Shown here: in pieces, positions 52,556 to 59,408 of the stretch | How the letters are laid out: the number at the start of each line of letters is the position of its first letter | How positions within the stretch are numbered: the first letter of the stretch is position 1 | Source: Aridibaculum aurantiacum | GTDB taxonomy: Bacteria > Bacteroidota > Bacteroidia > Chitinophagales > Chitinophagaceae | Direction of reading: 5' to 3' | DNA: 64,000 nucleotides | NCBI RefSeq assembly: GCF_017355875.1 | Contig: NZ_JAFEWC010000001.1 | Coordinates: forward strand, 2,232,001 to 2,296,000 | Program-made: the position numbers and the translations under genes | The notes under the pieces: generated by a model | The model's input: only the letters and a program-made list of their open reading frames with translations | Told to the model about the DNA's origin: nothing | The model's database searches: none

Positions 52556-53905
52556 TTAAAACTTCTTTACTTCTTCACTCAAGTCAAACACACTAATCTT
52601 ACCATCCAGCTTTGAATGTACCAATGAGCTTGCGGCTGCACTTCTGTAACCACCTGCACAGTGTATCACCACCGGCTTATCTGTTGGTATTTCATTCACT
52701 CTTTCTCTTATCTCTGCCAACGGTATGGATATGCTGTTGCTGAATATCTTTTTCTCTTTCACTTCAGATGTGTTCCTTACGTCAACTACTGTGTAGGCAT
52801 CAAGGTTATTCCTGAACATGTTCACATCTATCTCTGCTTCTTTTACAGGACCACCATTGATAACAAATGCACCTTCAACAGCTGCTTCATACCCTATAGC
52901 TGCTGCCCTTTCTATTGCCTTTTGCAACTGCTCTTTGCTTTCGCCTGCCAGGTAAAACTTTTCTTCAGGGTTGATGATGCTACCGAGCCACGTTTCAAAT
53001 TTACCATCAATCATCAGGTTTATTGAGTGTGGCAAATGCCCTTCTTTAAAATCTGCTTCTTTCCTTATATCTACTATCCACAATGAACTTTCAAGATTGT
53101 TGAGTAACTCTTCTGATGGGTTTTCATTGACTGTTATTTTTGAAATGCTTTCCTGCAAAGGAGCTGCACCTTTCCTGTTTACTTCTACGTTGAATGGGAA
53201 ATAAGCAGGAATGAAAGGCTGGTCGGCTAACAGGTTCTGTACAAACTCTTCTTCTGTAGCTTCCTGTAAGCTCCAGTTGGTTTGCTTTTCCTGACCAATG
53301 GTGCTGCTGCTTTCTTTGCTTAAATTCTTACCACATAATGTGCCTGCTCCATGTGCCGGGTATACCAGAACATCATCTTTCAAGGTCGCCAGTTTCTCTC
53401 TCAATGAATGATACATCTGCTTTGCAAGGTCTTCTCTTTTGGATTGTAGGTTACCTGCACCTTCTCTTAAATCAGGTCTGCCGCAATCGCCAATGAAAAG
53501 TGTATCGCCGGTGAATACTGCCTTTTGCTTACCATCATGCTCTAATAAGATGCTGATACCATCAGGTGAGTGACCGGGTGCATGTATAGATGTGAGTTTT
53601 ATCTTACCCAATTCAATGGTAGCACCTTCGTCAAAATCCTGGTGCTCATAGGAAGCGCCAACAAGGCTATGCGTATAAATAGTGGCACCTGTAAGCTGCC
53701 TTAGCTCTGCATGACTACTCACAAAATCAGCATGTGGATGTGTTTCGATGATGCCAACTATGGTTGCATCGTGCTCCTTTGCATAATCCAGGTAAGGCTG
53801 TGGGTTGCGTGAAGGGTCAATCAGTATTATCTTCTTTTCGCAATCGCTCAATACTGCATAACTGAACTGTGCAAGGTTCTTATCTTCCCATTGTTTTATT
53901 TTCAT
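52556..53905 (-). CDS. Persulfide dioxygenase-rhodanese fusion (CstB-like)
   Basis: A 449-residue protein from the ATG at 53905. Residues 1-240 are an ETHE1-type metallo-beta-lactamase fold (IETHPHADFVSSH, HAPGHSPDGISILL, FTGDTLFIGDCGRPDLR, VYPAHGAGTLCG). Residues about 260-350 are a rhodanese homology domain without an active-site Cys, and 355-449 a second rhodanese with the active-site loop HCAGGYRSAAAS. This order and length match CstB, which oxidises persulfides and releases thiosulfate. A Crp/Fnr-type operator lies 51 bp upstream with a TTTG element at the right distance. Confidence 0.9.
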   Translation of the reverse strand: MKIKQWEDKNLAQFSYAVLSDCEKKIILIDPSRNPQPYLDYAKEHDATIVGIIETHPHADFVSSHAELRQLTGATIYTHSLVGASYEHQDFDEGATIELGKIKLTSIHAPGHSPDGISILLEHDGKQKAVFTGDTLFIGDCGRPDLREGAGNLQSKREDLAKQMYHSLREKLATLKDDVLVYPAHGAGTLCGKNLSKESSSTIGQEKQTNWSLQEATEEEFVQNLLADQPFIPAYFPFNVEVNRKGAAPLQESISKITVNENPSEELLNNLESSLWIVDIRKEADFKEGHLPHSINLMIDGKFETWLGSIINPEEKFYLAGESKEQLQKAIERAAAIGYEAAVEGAFVINGGPVKEAEIDVNMFRNNLDAYTVVDVRNTSEVKEKKIFSNSISIPLAEIRERVNEIPTDKPVVIHCAGGYRSAAASSLVHSKLDGKISVFDLSEEVKKF

Positions 53906-53955
53906 TGTTCTTTGATTTAATAATGCAAATTTCGATTGTCTCATTCATGTTATCA

Positions 53956-53969
53956 GTGACTGTTATCAC
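53956..53969. promoter_or_regulatory. Crp/Fnr-type operator 1 (GTGACTGTTATCAC)
   Basis: Palindrome GTGA-N6-TCAC, centred at 53962.5 and 35 bp upstream of a TTTG (53926-53929, minus strand) before the CstB-like gene. Flanked by TCA on the left and ATAA on the right. Confidence 0.7.
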
Positions 53970-53979
53970 ATAACAAATA

Positions 53980-53997
53980 AGCTGCTCGAAGGCAGCT
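53980..53997 (-). terminator. Hairpin after the ArsR gene
   Basis: AGCTGC/GCAGCT 6-bp stem with a small loop, followed on the minus strand by TTATTTG. It is 70 bp beyond the ArsR stop and resembles the TTCG hairpin at 54521. The weak T run makes termination likely but not certain. Confidence 0.5.
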
Positions 53998-54066
53998 CTT
54001 ATAACAAACAATCGTCTCACTACTGGAACTTATTTTGATTACATTAGACACGTCATCGGATAAAAG

Positions 54067-54378
54067 CTAACTCACAAGCCTATCTAAAATGTGATTTAAT
54101 TCATCCAATTTATTATAGTTTACACTGTAAAATATCGTCTTACCGTCTCTTGCAGTTGTTACCAATCCGGCTCTTCTAAGTATGGCTAAATGTTGCGATG
54201 CAACTGATTGTTCTAATTTGAGCAGTCTATATAATTCCGTCACATTAATGTTTCCATTCCGGTGCATCAAAGTAAGCATCTCTTGCCTTAAAGAGTGATT
54301 GATTGCTCTTATTACAAGGGCTCCTTTTTTGATTTGTAGTTTGTTAATTGATAGTTCTCTTTTTTCTGTGGTTTGCAT
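54067..54378 (-). CDS. ArsR-family regulator without cysteines
   Basis: A 103-residue winged helix: INHSLRQEMLTLMHR, the recognition region LEQSVASQHLAILRRAGLVTTARDGKTIFYSV. It contains no Cys at all, so it cannot sense persulfide or metal through thiols as SqrR/BigR or ArsR do; Asp, Glu or His ligands, or a partner, would be needed. It has its own promoter with a Crp/Fnr-type operator and lies between the YeeE/YedE genes and the CstB-like gene, so it probably contributes to sulfur control. Confidence 0.9.
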   Translation of the reverse strand: MQTTEKRELSINKLQIKKGALVIRAINHSLRQEMLTLMHRNGNINVTELYRLLKLEQSVASQHLAILRRAGLVTTARDGKTIFYSVNYNKLDELNHILDRLVS

Positions 54379-54397
54379 TTAGTTTTTATTTATGACA

Positions 54398-54405
54398 ACA
54401 AACGT
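54398..54405 (-). promoter_or_regulatory. -7 promoter element of the ArsR gene (TACGTTTG)
   Basis: TACGTTTG on the minus strand is a full TAnnTTTG match, 36 bp from the centre of operator 2 and 20 bp from the ArsR ATG. Confidence 0.65.
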
Positions 54406-54428
54406 AAATACAACGCTTTTTGTAGTCA

Positions 54429-54442
54429 GTGACTTTTATCAC
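54429..54442. promoter_or_regulatory. Crp/Fnr-type operator 2 (GTGACTTTTATCAC)
   Basis: Centred at 54435.5 and 51 bp before the ArsR ATG. Same flanks (TCAGTGAC..., ...TCACATTA) as operator 1. Confidence 0.72.
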
Positions 54443-54520
54443 ATTAAGGTTAAGTAGCAAATGAAAATTAGCTATACACATAAACCCGTATTGATGAATA
54501 GAAGTAATATTAAGGTTATA

Positions 54521-54546
54521 AAAAAAGCTGCCCGAAGGCAGCTCTT
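54521..54546 (-). terminator. Terminator of the YeeE/YedE genes
   Basis: Minus strand: AGCTGCC-TTCG-GGCAGCT followed by seven T. Located 20 bp after the stop at 54565. Confidence 0.9.
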
Positions 54547-54564
54547 ACAACATAACCAACCATA

Positions 54565-55116
54565 TCAATGCGGTAGCTTCTCTCTGAAATAACCATACAC
54601 CCACGTACCTGCTACTGCACTTAACAACACCACGCTTACTACTAAAAACCCTGTACCTATCTGTGCAAACAAAGGACCTGGACAAGCACCTGTCATTGCC
54701 CAGCCTAAACCAAATATCAATCCACCAATTATCTGCCCTTTGTTGAATTTCTTAGGATGAAACTTTATAGGTTCACCATGTATTGTTTTTATCTTAAACT
54801 TCTTAATCAGCCAAACTGAAATCATACCTACCACTACAGCAGTGCCGATAACACCATACATGTGAAAGCTCTGCAACCTGAACATCTCCTGTATCCTGAA
54901 CCACGAAATCACTTCTGCTTTTACAAACACGACCCCAAATACAAGACCGACTGCCAGGTATTTAAAATTGTACCACCACGGATGTTTCAGTACGGTATCG
55001 TTGATGCACATTGTATCCAATGAACGCACTTCATAATCAGTAACTGAAAAATCTTTTACAGTATCGCTACCGGTGATGGTACTTGGGGGTTGTTGTACTT
55101 TATTATTGAATGACAT
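54565..55116 (-). CDS. YeeE/YedE (TsuA-like) transporter, C-terminal half protein
   Basis: A 183-residue membrane protein with four helices. The conserved Cys-containing pore motif is MTGACPGPLFAQIGTG, preceded by QIIGGLIFGLGWA. In the thiosulfate transporter TsuA two such repeats lie in one chain; here the halves are separate genes 12 bp apart. The N-terminal ~50 residues are a soluble extension (TVKDFSVTDYEVRSLD). Uptake of thiosulfate or a related sulfur species is the likely role. Confidence 0.87.
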   Translation of the reverse strand: MSFNNKVQQPPSTITGSDTVKDFSVTDYEVRSLDTMCINDTVLKHPWWYNFKYLAVGLVFGVVFVKAEVISWFRIQEMFRLQSFHMYGVIGTAVVVGMISVWLIKKFKIKTIHGEPIKFHPKKFNKGQIIGGLIFGLGWAMTGACPGPLFAQIGTGFLVVSVVLLSAVAGTWVYGYFREKLPH

Positions 55117-55128
55117 AAAACTTCTTTA

Positions 55129-55692
55129 TTACAGATTTAGAATGAAAGGAAGCAGCAGGTTCGCCATAATGAAGCCACCTACCATAAAACTTATTGTTGC
55201 TATGAGTGAAGGAACCTGTAAGTCACTTAAACCCATTATGGCATGACCGCTGGTGCAACCACCTGCATACCGTGCTCCAAAGCCTACTAAAAAGCCACCG
55301 CCAATTAGCATGATAAAACCCCTTAGCGTGAACAGGCTTTCCCAACTGAACAACTCTGATGGCAATAGCGAAGTAGTATCATTGATACCATAACCTTTCA
55401 CTTCTTCTACCAAAGCTGGGGCTACTTCTAAACCTGCGGGGTTAGATAGGTATTGTGCAGCCAGAAAGCCACCAATAAGAATACCGGCTACAAAAAACAG
55501 GTTCCATACTTCTTTCTTCCAGTCGTACTGGAAGAACTTGATGTTAGCAGGAAAACACGCTGCACAGGCATGACGCAGATTGGCTGAAATACCAAAGTGC
55601 TTGTTTCCTAAAATTAATAATGCTGGTACTATTAAGCCAATGATAGCGCCTGCTACATACCACGACCAGGGCTGCTGTAAAAACTCTAACAT
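55129..55692 (-). CDS. YeeE/YedE (TsuA-like) transporter, N-terminal half protein
   Basis: A 187-residue membrane protein with the pore motif GARYAGGCTSGHAIMGLSDL, including the conserved Cys, and RHACAACFPANIKFF after the first helix. It forms a pair with the downstream half protein. The promoter has a Crp/Fnr-type operator 52 bp upstream of the ATG. Confidence 0.88.
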   Translation of the reverse strand: MLEFLQQPWSWYVAGAIIGLIVPALLILGNKHFGISANLRHACAACFPANIKFFQYDWKKEVWNLFFVAGILIGGFLAAQYLSNPAGLEVAPALVEEVKGYGINDTTSLLPSELFSWESLFTLRGFIMLIGGGFLVGFGARYAGGCTSGHAIMGLSDLQVPSLIATISFMVGGFIMANLLLPFILNL

Positions 55693-55743
55693 ATTTTATT
55701 GCTGATTTTGATGCAAAACTCGTGTATTGTACCTACACCTTCA

Positions 55744-55757
55744 GTGACATTAGTCAC
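55744..55757. promoter_or_regulatory. Crp/Fnr-type operator 3 (GTGACATTAGTCAC)
   Basis: A perfect palindrome in its arms (GTGAC/GTCAC), centred at 55750.5, 35 bp from a TTTG (minus strand, 55714-55717) before the YeeE/YedE genes. Confidence 0.75.
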
Positions 55758-55788
55758 ACGATGCAAATCCATTTAAATTGAATTTGTT

Positions 55789-55992
55789 CTAACGTTTATC
55801 ATCTAACGAACATTTACCACCTACACAACCAACAGGTTTGAAGAATGAAGTAATTATGAAAAGCCCGCCAAAGGCATAGGCAATCTATGCATCTTCATAC
55901 AATATGGCTACTGTTATGAAAATTGCACCAAATACCCATCGTACTAATCGATGTGCCCAAACGGGTGATATGGTGTATTTAGATTGTTTCAT
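55789..55992 (-). pseudogene. DUF2892/YgaP-like small membrane protein interrupted by an amber codon
   Basis: Reading the minus strand from an ATG at 55992 to a TAG at 55789 gives 67 codons of convincing sequence with one in-frame TAG at 55885-55887 (codon 36). Before it: MKQSKYTISPVWAHRLVRWV then VFGAIFITVAILYEDA; after it: IAYAFGGLFIITSFFKPVGC and VGGKCSLDDKR. The stop falls between two helices, where a Trp (TGG) would fit. The start overlaps the end of the DUF6132 gene by 14 bp, as expected for the last gene of the operon. Either a recent nonsense mutation or a sequencing error. Confidence 0.75.
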
Positions 55993-56209
55993 CAGGCTGT
56001 ATTGCTTTGTCTTGTTTTTGTTCTTTTTTAAATAATCCAAAAAGCAAAGCGCCCATCAATGCAAAATAGATGGTGCTGTTAACCGGGCTGGATGTAATGG
56101 AACAAGTACCGGTAAGACAACCCACATATTTCCAATACAGATACCCTGCTACGGCACCAACGATGGCACCTATCCAGTACAGCTTATTTTTTAATATCCA
56201 GTTCTTCAT
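55979..56209 (-). CDS. DUF6132 family membrane protein
   Basis: A 76-residue protein from the ATG at 56209, with two helices and the typical core IGAIVGAVAGYLYWKYVGCLTG, CSITSSPVNSTIYFALMGALLFGLF. The Cys pair (GCLTGTCSIT) is characteristic. Overlaps the upstream gene by 26 bp. Function unknown; in Bacteroidota it is common in rhodanese and sulfur gene clusters. Confidence 0.83.
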   Translation of the reverse strand: MKNWILKNKLYWIGAIVGAVAGYLYWKYVGCLTGTCSITSSPVNSTIYFALMGALLFGLFKKEQKQDKAIQPDETI

Positions 56210-56423
56210 ATTCAATTGTTGTTTTTGTATTGGATGAACGTATGTCAACTGCGCAACCGGCAGTACCACAACAACCAACATTTGCCAGTGCAAGACCACC
56301 TAAAGCCAACCCTAATACTATCGTGAGGGTATCTTTTGTGTAAATGCCTTGCACTATAATGCCAATAGCTAAGACCATTCTTAGTATCCGCATAAAGTTC
56401 CACTGTTGCCATATTGCTTTCAT
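56184..56423 (-). CDS. DUF2892/YgaP-type inner-membrane protein
   Basis: A 79-residue protein with two hydrophobic helices (MRILRMVLAIGIIVQGIY and TIVLGLALGGLALANVGCC) and a Cys-rich end of the second helix (VGCCGTAGC). YgaP of E. coli fuses such a membrane part to a rhodanese domain; here the rhodanese is the separate gene 2 bp upstream. The tail (SSNTKTTIEYEELDIKK) is hydrophilic. Confidence 0.83.
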   Translation of the reverse strand: MKAIWQQWNFMRILRMVLAIGIIVQGIYTKDTLTIVLGLALGGLALANVGCCGTAGCAVDIRSSNTKTTIEYEELDIKK

Positions 56424-56425
56424 AA

Positions 56426-56734
56426 CTATTTAATTTGTTTTTTTAGGTTACTCCATGCACCACCATTATACACTTCAATGTTAGCGGCAGCTAATATTGA
56501 TTTTGCCATGCCGCTCCTGTTGCCGCTGCGGCAAACTGTAATGATAGGTGCATTCAGGCTTTGCAGCCGTTTGATTTCCTGCCGGATGCTGTCAAGCGGA
56601 ATGTTTTTAGAACCGGATATATGACCAGCCTTATATTCTGACGGGGTTCTTACATCTACTATTACAGCACCATTCTTTACCAGTTGTGCCATGTCTGTCT
56701 TGCTCTTAAACAGAGACTTTATAAAATCTAACAT
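56426..56734 (-). CDS. Small rhodanese-domain protein
   Basis: A 102-residue single rhodanese domain with active-site loop CRSGNRSG and the CDC25-like VDVRTPSEYKAGHISGSKNIPLD. It should carry a persulfide on the Cys and pass sulfur to an acceptor. No signal peptide, so cytoplasmic, in contrast to the exported paralogue upstream. Confidence 0.92.
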   Translation of the reverse strand: MLDFIKSLFKSKTDMAQLVKNGAVIVDVRTPSEYKAGHISGSKNIPLDSIRQEIKRLQSLNAPIITVCRSGNRSGMAKSILAAANIEVYNGGAWSNLKKQIK

Positions 56735-56737
56735 CTG

Positions 56738-57103
56738 CTACTTTTTTAATGTTTGGGCTACTTCATCTAAACCGCCGGCATTCACAGCTTCTGTAATGCC
56801 ATGTTGTTTCAATATGGCAACAGCCATCCCGCTTCTGTTACCACTACGGCAGTATGCAACAACTGGTTTCGGCATTTTCTTAAATTCTTCTACCCTTGCT
56901 GCCACTTCATCTAAAGGAATATTCACTGCATTTGGATAATGTCCGGCAGCATATTCTTCAGGTGTTCTTACGTCAACTATCGTTGCGTTTTTATATGTGT
57001 CTTTCATAACTACTTTTTTATTGATGGAGCAAAATTGAAAAGAAACAAGGAGCAGTATGGTGACAAAAGTTACATACCGGTGTTTGTTAATGAATGTTAG
57101 CAT
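56738..57103 (-). CDS. Exported rhodanese-domain protein
   Basis: A 121-residue protein with an N-terminal hydrophobic segment (YVTFVTILLLVSFQFC) that resembles a lipoprotein signal, then a rhodanese domain with VDVRTPEEYAAGHYPNAVNIPLD and active-site loop CRSGNRSG. It is therefore likely periplasmic or membrane-attached. Its ATG overlaps the upstream DUF2490 stop in TAATG. Confidence 0.9.
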   Translation of the reverse strand: MLTFINKHRYVTFVTILLLVSFQFCSINKKVVMKDTYKNATIVDVRTPEEYAAGHYPNAVNIPLDEVAARVEEFKKMPKPVVAYCRSGNRSGMAVAILKQHGITEAVNAGGLDEVAQTLKK

Positions 57104-57795
57104 TATATATTGATGGTTAAATAGATTAAGAATTGATTTCGTACCTGTAAACCTTTTTGAATGCTTAGCTGGTAGCCTGCATTCAGTTCATGGTGTTTGT
57201 TCTTTAGCCGAATGCCATTGTACAGCCGGTTTTGGTCAAAGCCGGATGAACCGTTTAATGTTCGGAAGAGCACTTCGTTTGAGACCTGGTAGCTTGTTAC
57301 AGTACCTGTACCCTTTTTTACCAGTGGCAGTACAAAACTGTTTTGCAACCTGTATCTATGCCTTACAGATGGAGCTGATACGTTAGCCCCTGTGACTGTA
57401 ATTTCATAAAGCACCCGATGTGTAGTAGCAGCATTTCCTATTCTCCAATTCTTAGCAATGCCTGCCATACTTCTTACATCATCAACCTTTGTAGCTGTTT
57501 CTGCATTTATTGAGAAACTATGATTTTGAAAATATGCAACAGGTGACACAATGATAGTGGTGCTGCTATCAGGTTTGTAATGTAGCCACAACCTATAACT
57601 GTTAAGCAATTGTTCACTACACAATGCCTTACCTTCTCCTGTACCATTACTGCGGCGGTGCTGGTAGTCAAAGGCAAAGAGCAGATGTTTACTGATGGTT
57701 TTATTTACCTGCAATCTTGTCCAAAGTTCATTGTCAGCTTGTGCTAATACAGCATGAGATACCAATAGGAGTATAAAGAAAAGTAGTGGCTTCAT
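57103..57795 (-). CDS. DUF2490 family outer-membrane beta-barrel protein
   Basis: A 230-residue protein from the ATG at 57795 with a signal peptide (MKPLLFFILLLVSHAVLA); an in-frame ATG at 57810 overlaps the TauE stop. DUF2490 marks: ELWTRLQVNKTISKHLLFAFDYQHRR, RLWLHYKP, RHRYRLQNSFVLPL and a final LIYLTINI strand. Function unknown; an outer-membrane pore for sulfur compounds would fit the operon (inference). Confidence 0.82.
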   Translation of the reverse strand: MKPLLFFILLLVSHAVLAQADNELWTRLQVNKTISKHLLFAFDYQHRRSNGTGEGKALCSEQLLNSYRLWLHYKPDSSTTIIVSPVAYFQNHSFSINAETATKVDDVRSMAGIAKNWRIGNAATTHRVLYEITVTGANVSAPSVRHRYRLQNSFVLPLVKKGTGTVTSYQVSNEVLFRTLNGSSGFDQNRLYNGIRLKNKHHELNAGYQLSIQKGLQVRNQFLIYLTINI

Positions 57796-57802
57796 TGTTT
57801 GA

Positions 57803-58606
57803 TTAACCATTACTTAGTTCACGAATAATGATGTAAATGCCCATGAGCAATATGAACCAGCCAAAGCCTTTCTTCAACTTATCTGAAGCAATCTTGTTAT
57901 TGAGCCATCCACCAATGAAGATGCCGACAATAGAAATGGCAGTTATGATGAGAAGCATTTGCCAGTTGATAGTATAATTGGCTACATCTCCTGTAAATCC
58001 AATTAATGACTTAGCGGCAATAATCAGCAATGAAGTGCCCACTGCCTGCTTCATGGGTAGCTTACTAAACAACACCAAAGCAGGAATGATAAGGAAGCCA
58101 CCACCTGCACCTACCAATCCTGTAAGCACGCCGACAACTGCGCCTTCAATCAAGATTAACGGGTAGTTGAATTGTTGGATGGCAGGTTCTTCTGCTTGTT
58201 TGACGGTCTTATTTCTAATCATGGAAATAGATGCAAACACCATCAGCACTGCAAACAGTACCATCAATGCAATGCTTTTTGTAAGCTCAAAACCATCGAT
58301 GGTTATCAGCACATCGGGTATAGCCGGAACAAGGAATTTGCGGGTAAGAAATACGGCAACAATGGATGGTATACCAAAAACAATTGCTGTTTTGATATTG
58401 ACCAGCCCTTGCCTGTGCTTTGGCAATACACCTACTAAACTTGCACTTCCTACAATGAACAGAGAATAGGCTGTAGCTAAAACAGGCTGAATGCCGAACA
58501 AATAAACCAACACCGGCACGGTGAGTACAGAACCGCCACCACCTATCAAGCCTAATGAAATTCCTATCAGCAACGCTGCTATGTAACCAATGACTTCTAT
58601 TAACAT
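57803..58606 (-). CDS. TauE/SafE-type sulfite (anion) exporter
   Basis: A 267-residue inner-membrane protein with about eight helices and both internal-repeat motifs: GGGGSVLTVPVLVYL near the N-terminus and GAGGGFLIIPALVL in the middle. Members move sulfite, sulfonates or related anions out of the cell. As first gene of the operon with rhodaneses, it is probably the sulfite/thiosulfate exit route. Operator 4 lies 35 bp upstream of the ATG. Confidence 0.9.
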   Translation of the reverse strand: MLIEVIGYIAALLIGISLGLIGGGGSVLTVPVLVYLFGIQPVLATAYSLFIVGSASLVGVLPKHRQGLVNIKTAIVFGIPSIVAVFLTRKFLVPAIPDVLITIDGFELTKSIALMVLFAVLMVFASISMIRNKTVKQAEEPAIQQFNYPLILIEGAVVGVLTGLVGAGGGFLIIPALVLFSKLPMKQAVGTSLLIIAAKSLIGFTGDVANYTINWQMLLIITAISIVGIFIGGWLNNKIASDKLKKGFGWFILLMGIYIIIRELSNG

Positions 58607-58640
58607 GCAGCAAAATTGAACTCAAAGGTTCTGGAGTACA

Positions 58641-58654
58641 GTGATAATAGTCAC
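58641..58654. promoter_or_regulatory. Crp/Fnr-type operator 4 (GTGATAATAGTCAC)
   Basis: Centred at 58647.5, 35 bp from a TTTG (minus strand, 58611-58614) before the TauE/SafE gene, and 11 bp from the 3' end of the Crp/Fnr gene. Confidence 0.7.
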
Positions 58655-58664
58655 ACAGGAGCAA

Positions 58665-59294
58665 TTACTTTTTAATCCACTCAATAGCGTTGCGGTGAAT
58701 GATTAGCCAGCCTTTTGCTTCCATCTTTTTCAGTAAGCGGCTGACGACTTCCCTGGAAGAGTTCAGGTCATTGGCAATGTCCTGGTGGGTCATCTTGAGT
58801 GTGGAGCCTAACGTTTCTGACTGCTTCTGAAGATAGTTTTCCAGCCTTTCATCCATGTTGGTAAAGGCAATGGCATCAATGGTTCTGAGCAGTTCTTCAA
58901 AGCGACTGCGGTATTGGGTAATAACAAACTGATACCAGCTTTTGTATTTGCTCATCCACCTGTCCATGTATTCAAACGGAATACTTAATACAGTGGCATC
59001 AGTTAATGCTTTTGCCAGTACTTCACTGCTTTCGTATTTGGCTGCACATACCATTGACAGCGAGCAAGCCTGCCCTGCATTCAGGTGGTAAATGAAAAAC
59101 TCCTTGCCTTCTTCATCTTCACGGTATAGCTTAACAATACCGTCCAATATGAGCATGGTAGAACGAATGGTTTGCCCTACACGCAGCATGGTATCACCTG
59201 CCTTCACTTCTTTGATAGAAGTATGTTGCTGTATTTCGTTGTACAGTTCATCTTCCAGACCGGGAAAGAGTTTCTTTATGTGGTTGATGTCCAT
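58665..59294 (-). CDS. Crp/Fnr-family transcription regulator
   Basis: A 209-residue protein from the ATG at 59294 (an extension to 59336 is in frame). The N-terminal half is a cyclic-nucleotide-binding-like barrel (VKAGDTMLRVGQTIRSTMLILDGIVKLYREDEEGKEFFIYHL), with one Cys pair region (NAGQACSLSMVCAAK) but no Fnr-type Cys cluster. The C-terminal winged helix has MTHQDIANDLNSSREVVSRLLKKMEAKG with the recognition helix SREVVSRLLKK, like the Bacteroidota regulators of the Crp/Fnr family. It is the natural candidate to bind the four operators downstream. Confidence 0.9.
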   Translation of the reverse strand: MDINHIKKLFPGLEDELYNEIQQHTSIKEVKAGDTMLRVGQTIRSTMLILDGIVKLYREDEEGKEFFIYHLNAGQACSLSMVCAAKYESSEVLAKALTDATVLSIPFEYMDRWMSKYKSWYQFVITQYRSRFEELLRTIDAIAFTNMDERLENYLQKQSETLGSTLKMTHQDIANDLNSSREVVSRLLKKMEAKGWLIIHRNAIEWIKK

Positions 59295-59351
59295 GAGTTG
59301 TTCCTTTTGCTTTAGAATATTGACTACATTATGCACTCACCGCTGCCGGTG

Positions 59352-59373
59352 TTGCTTCCTTTTTTGGAAGCAA
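59352..59373. promoter_or_regulatory. Palindrome upstream of the Crp/Fnr gene
   Basis: TTGCTTCC and GGAAGCAA (8-bp arms, 6-bp spacer) lie 58-79 bp upstream of the ATG at 59294. No T run follows on the minus strand, so an operator or 5' leader hairpin is more likely than a terminator. Confidence 0.45.
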
Positions 59374-59408
59374 AATATTTGAAATATACATGCGGGAAGA
59401 TAGAAGAA

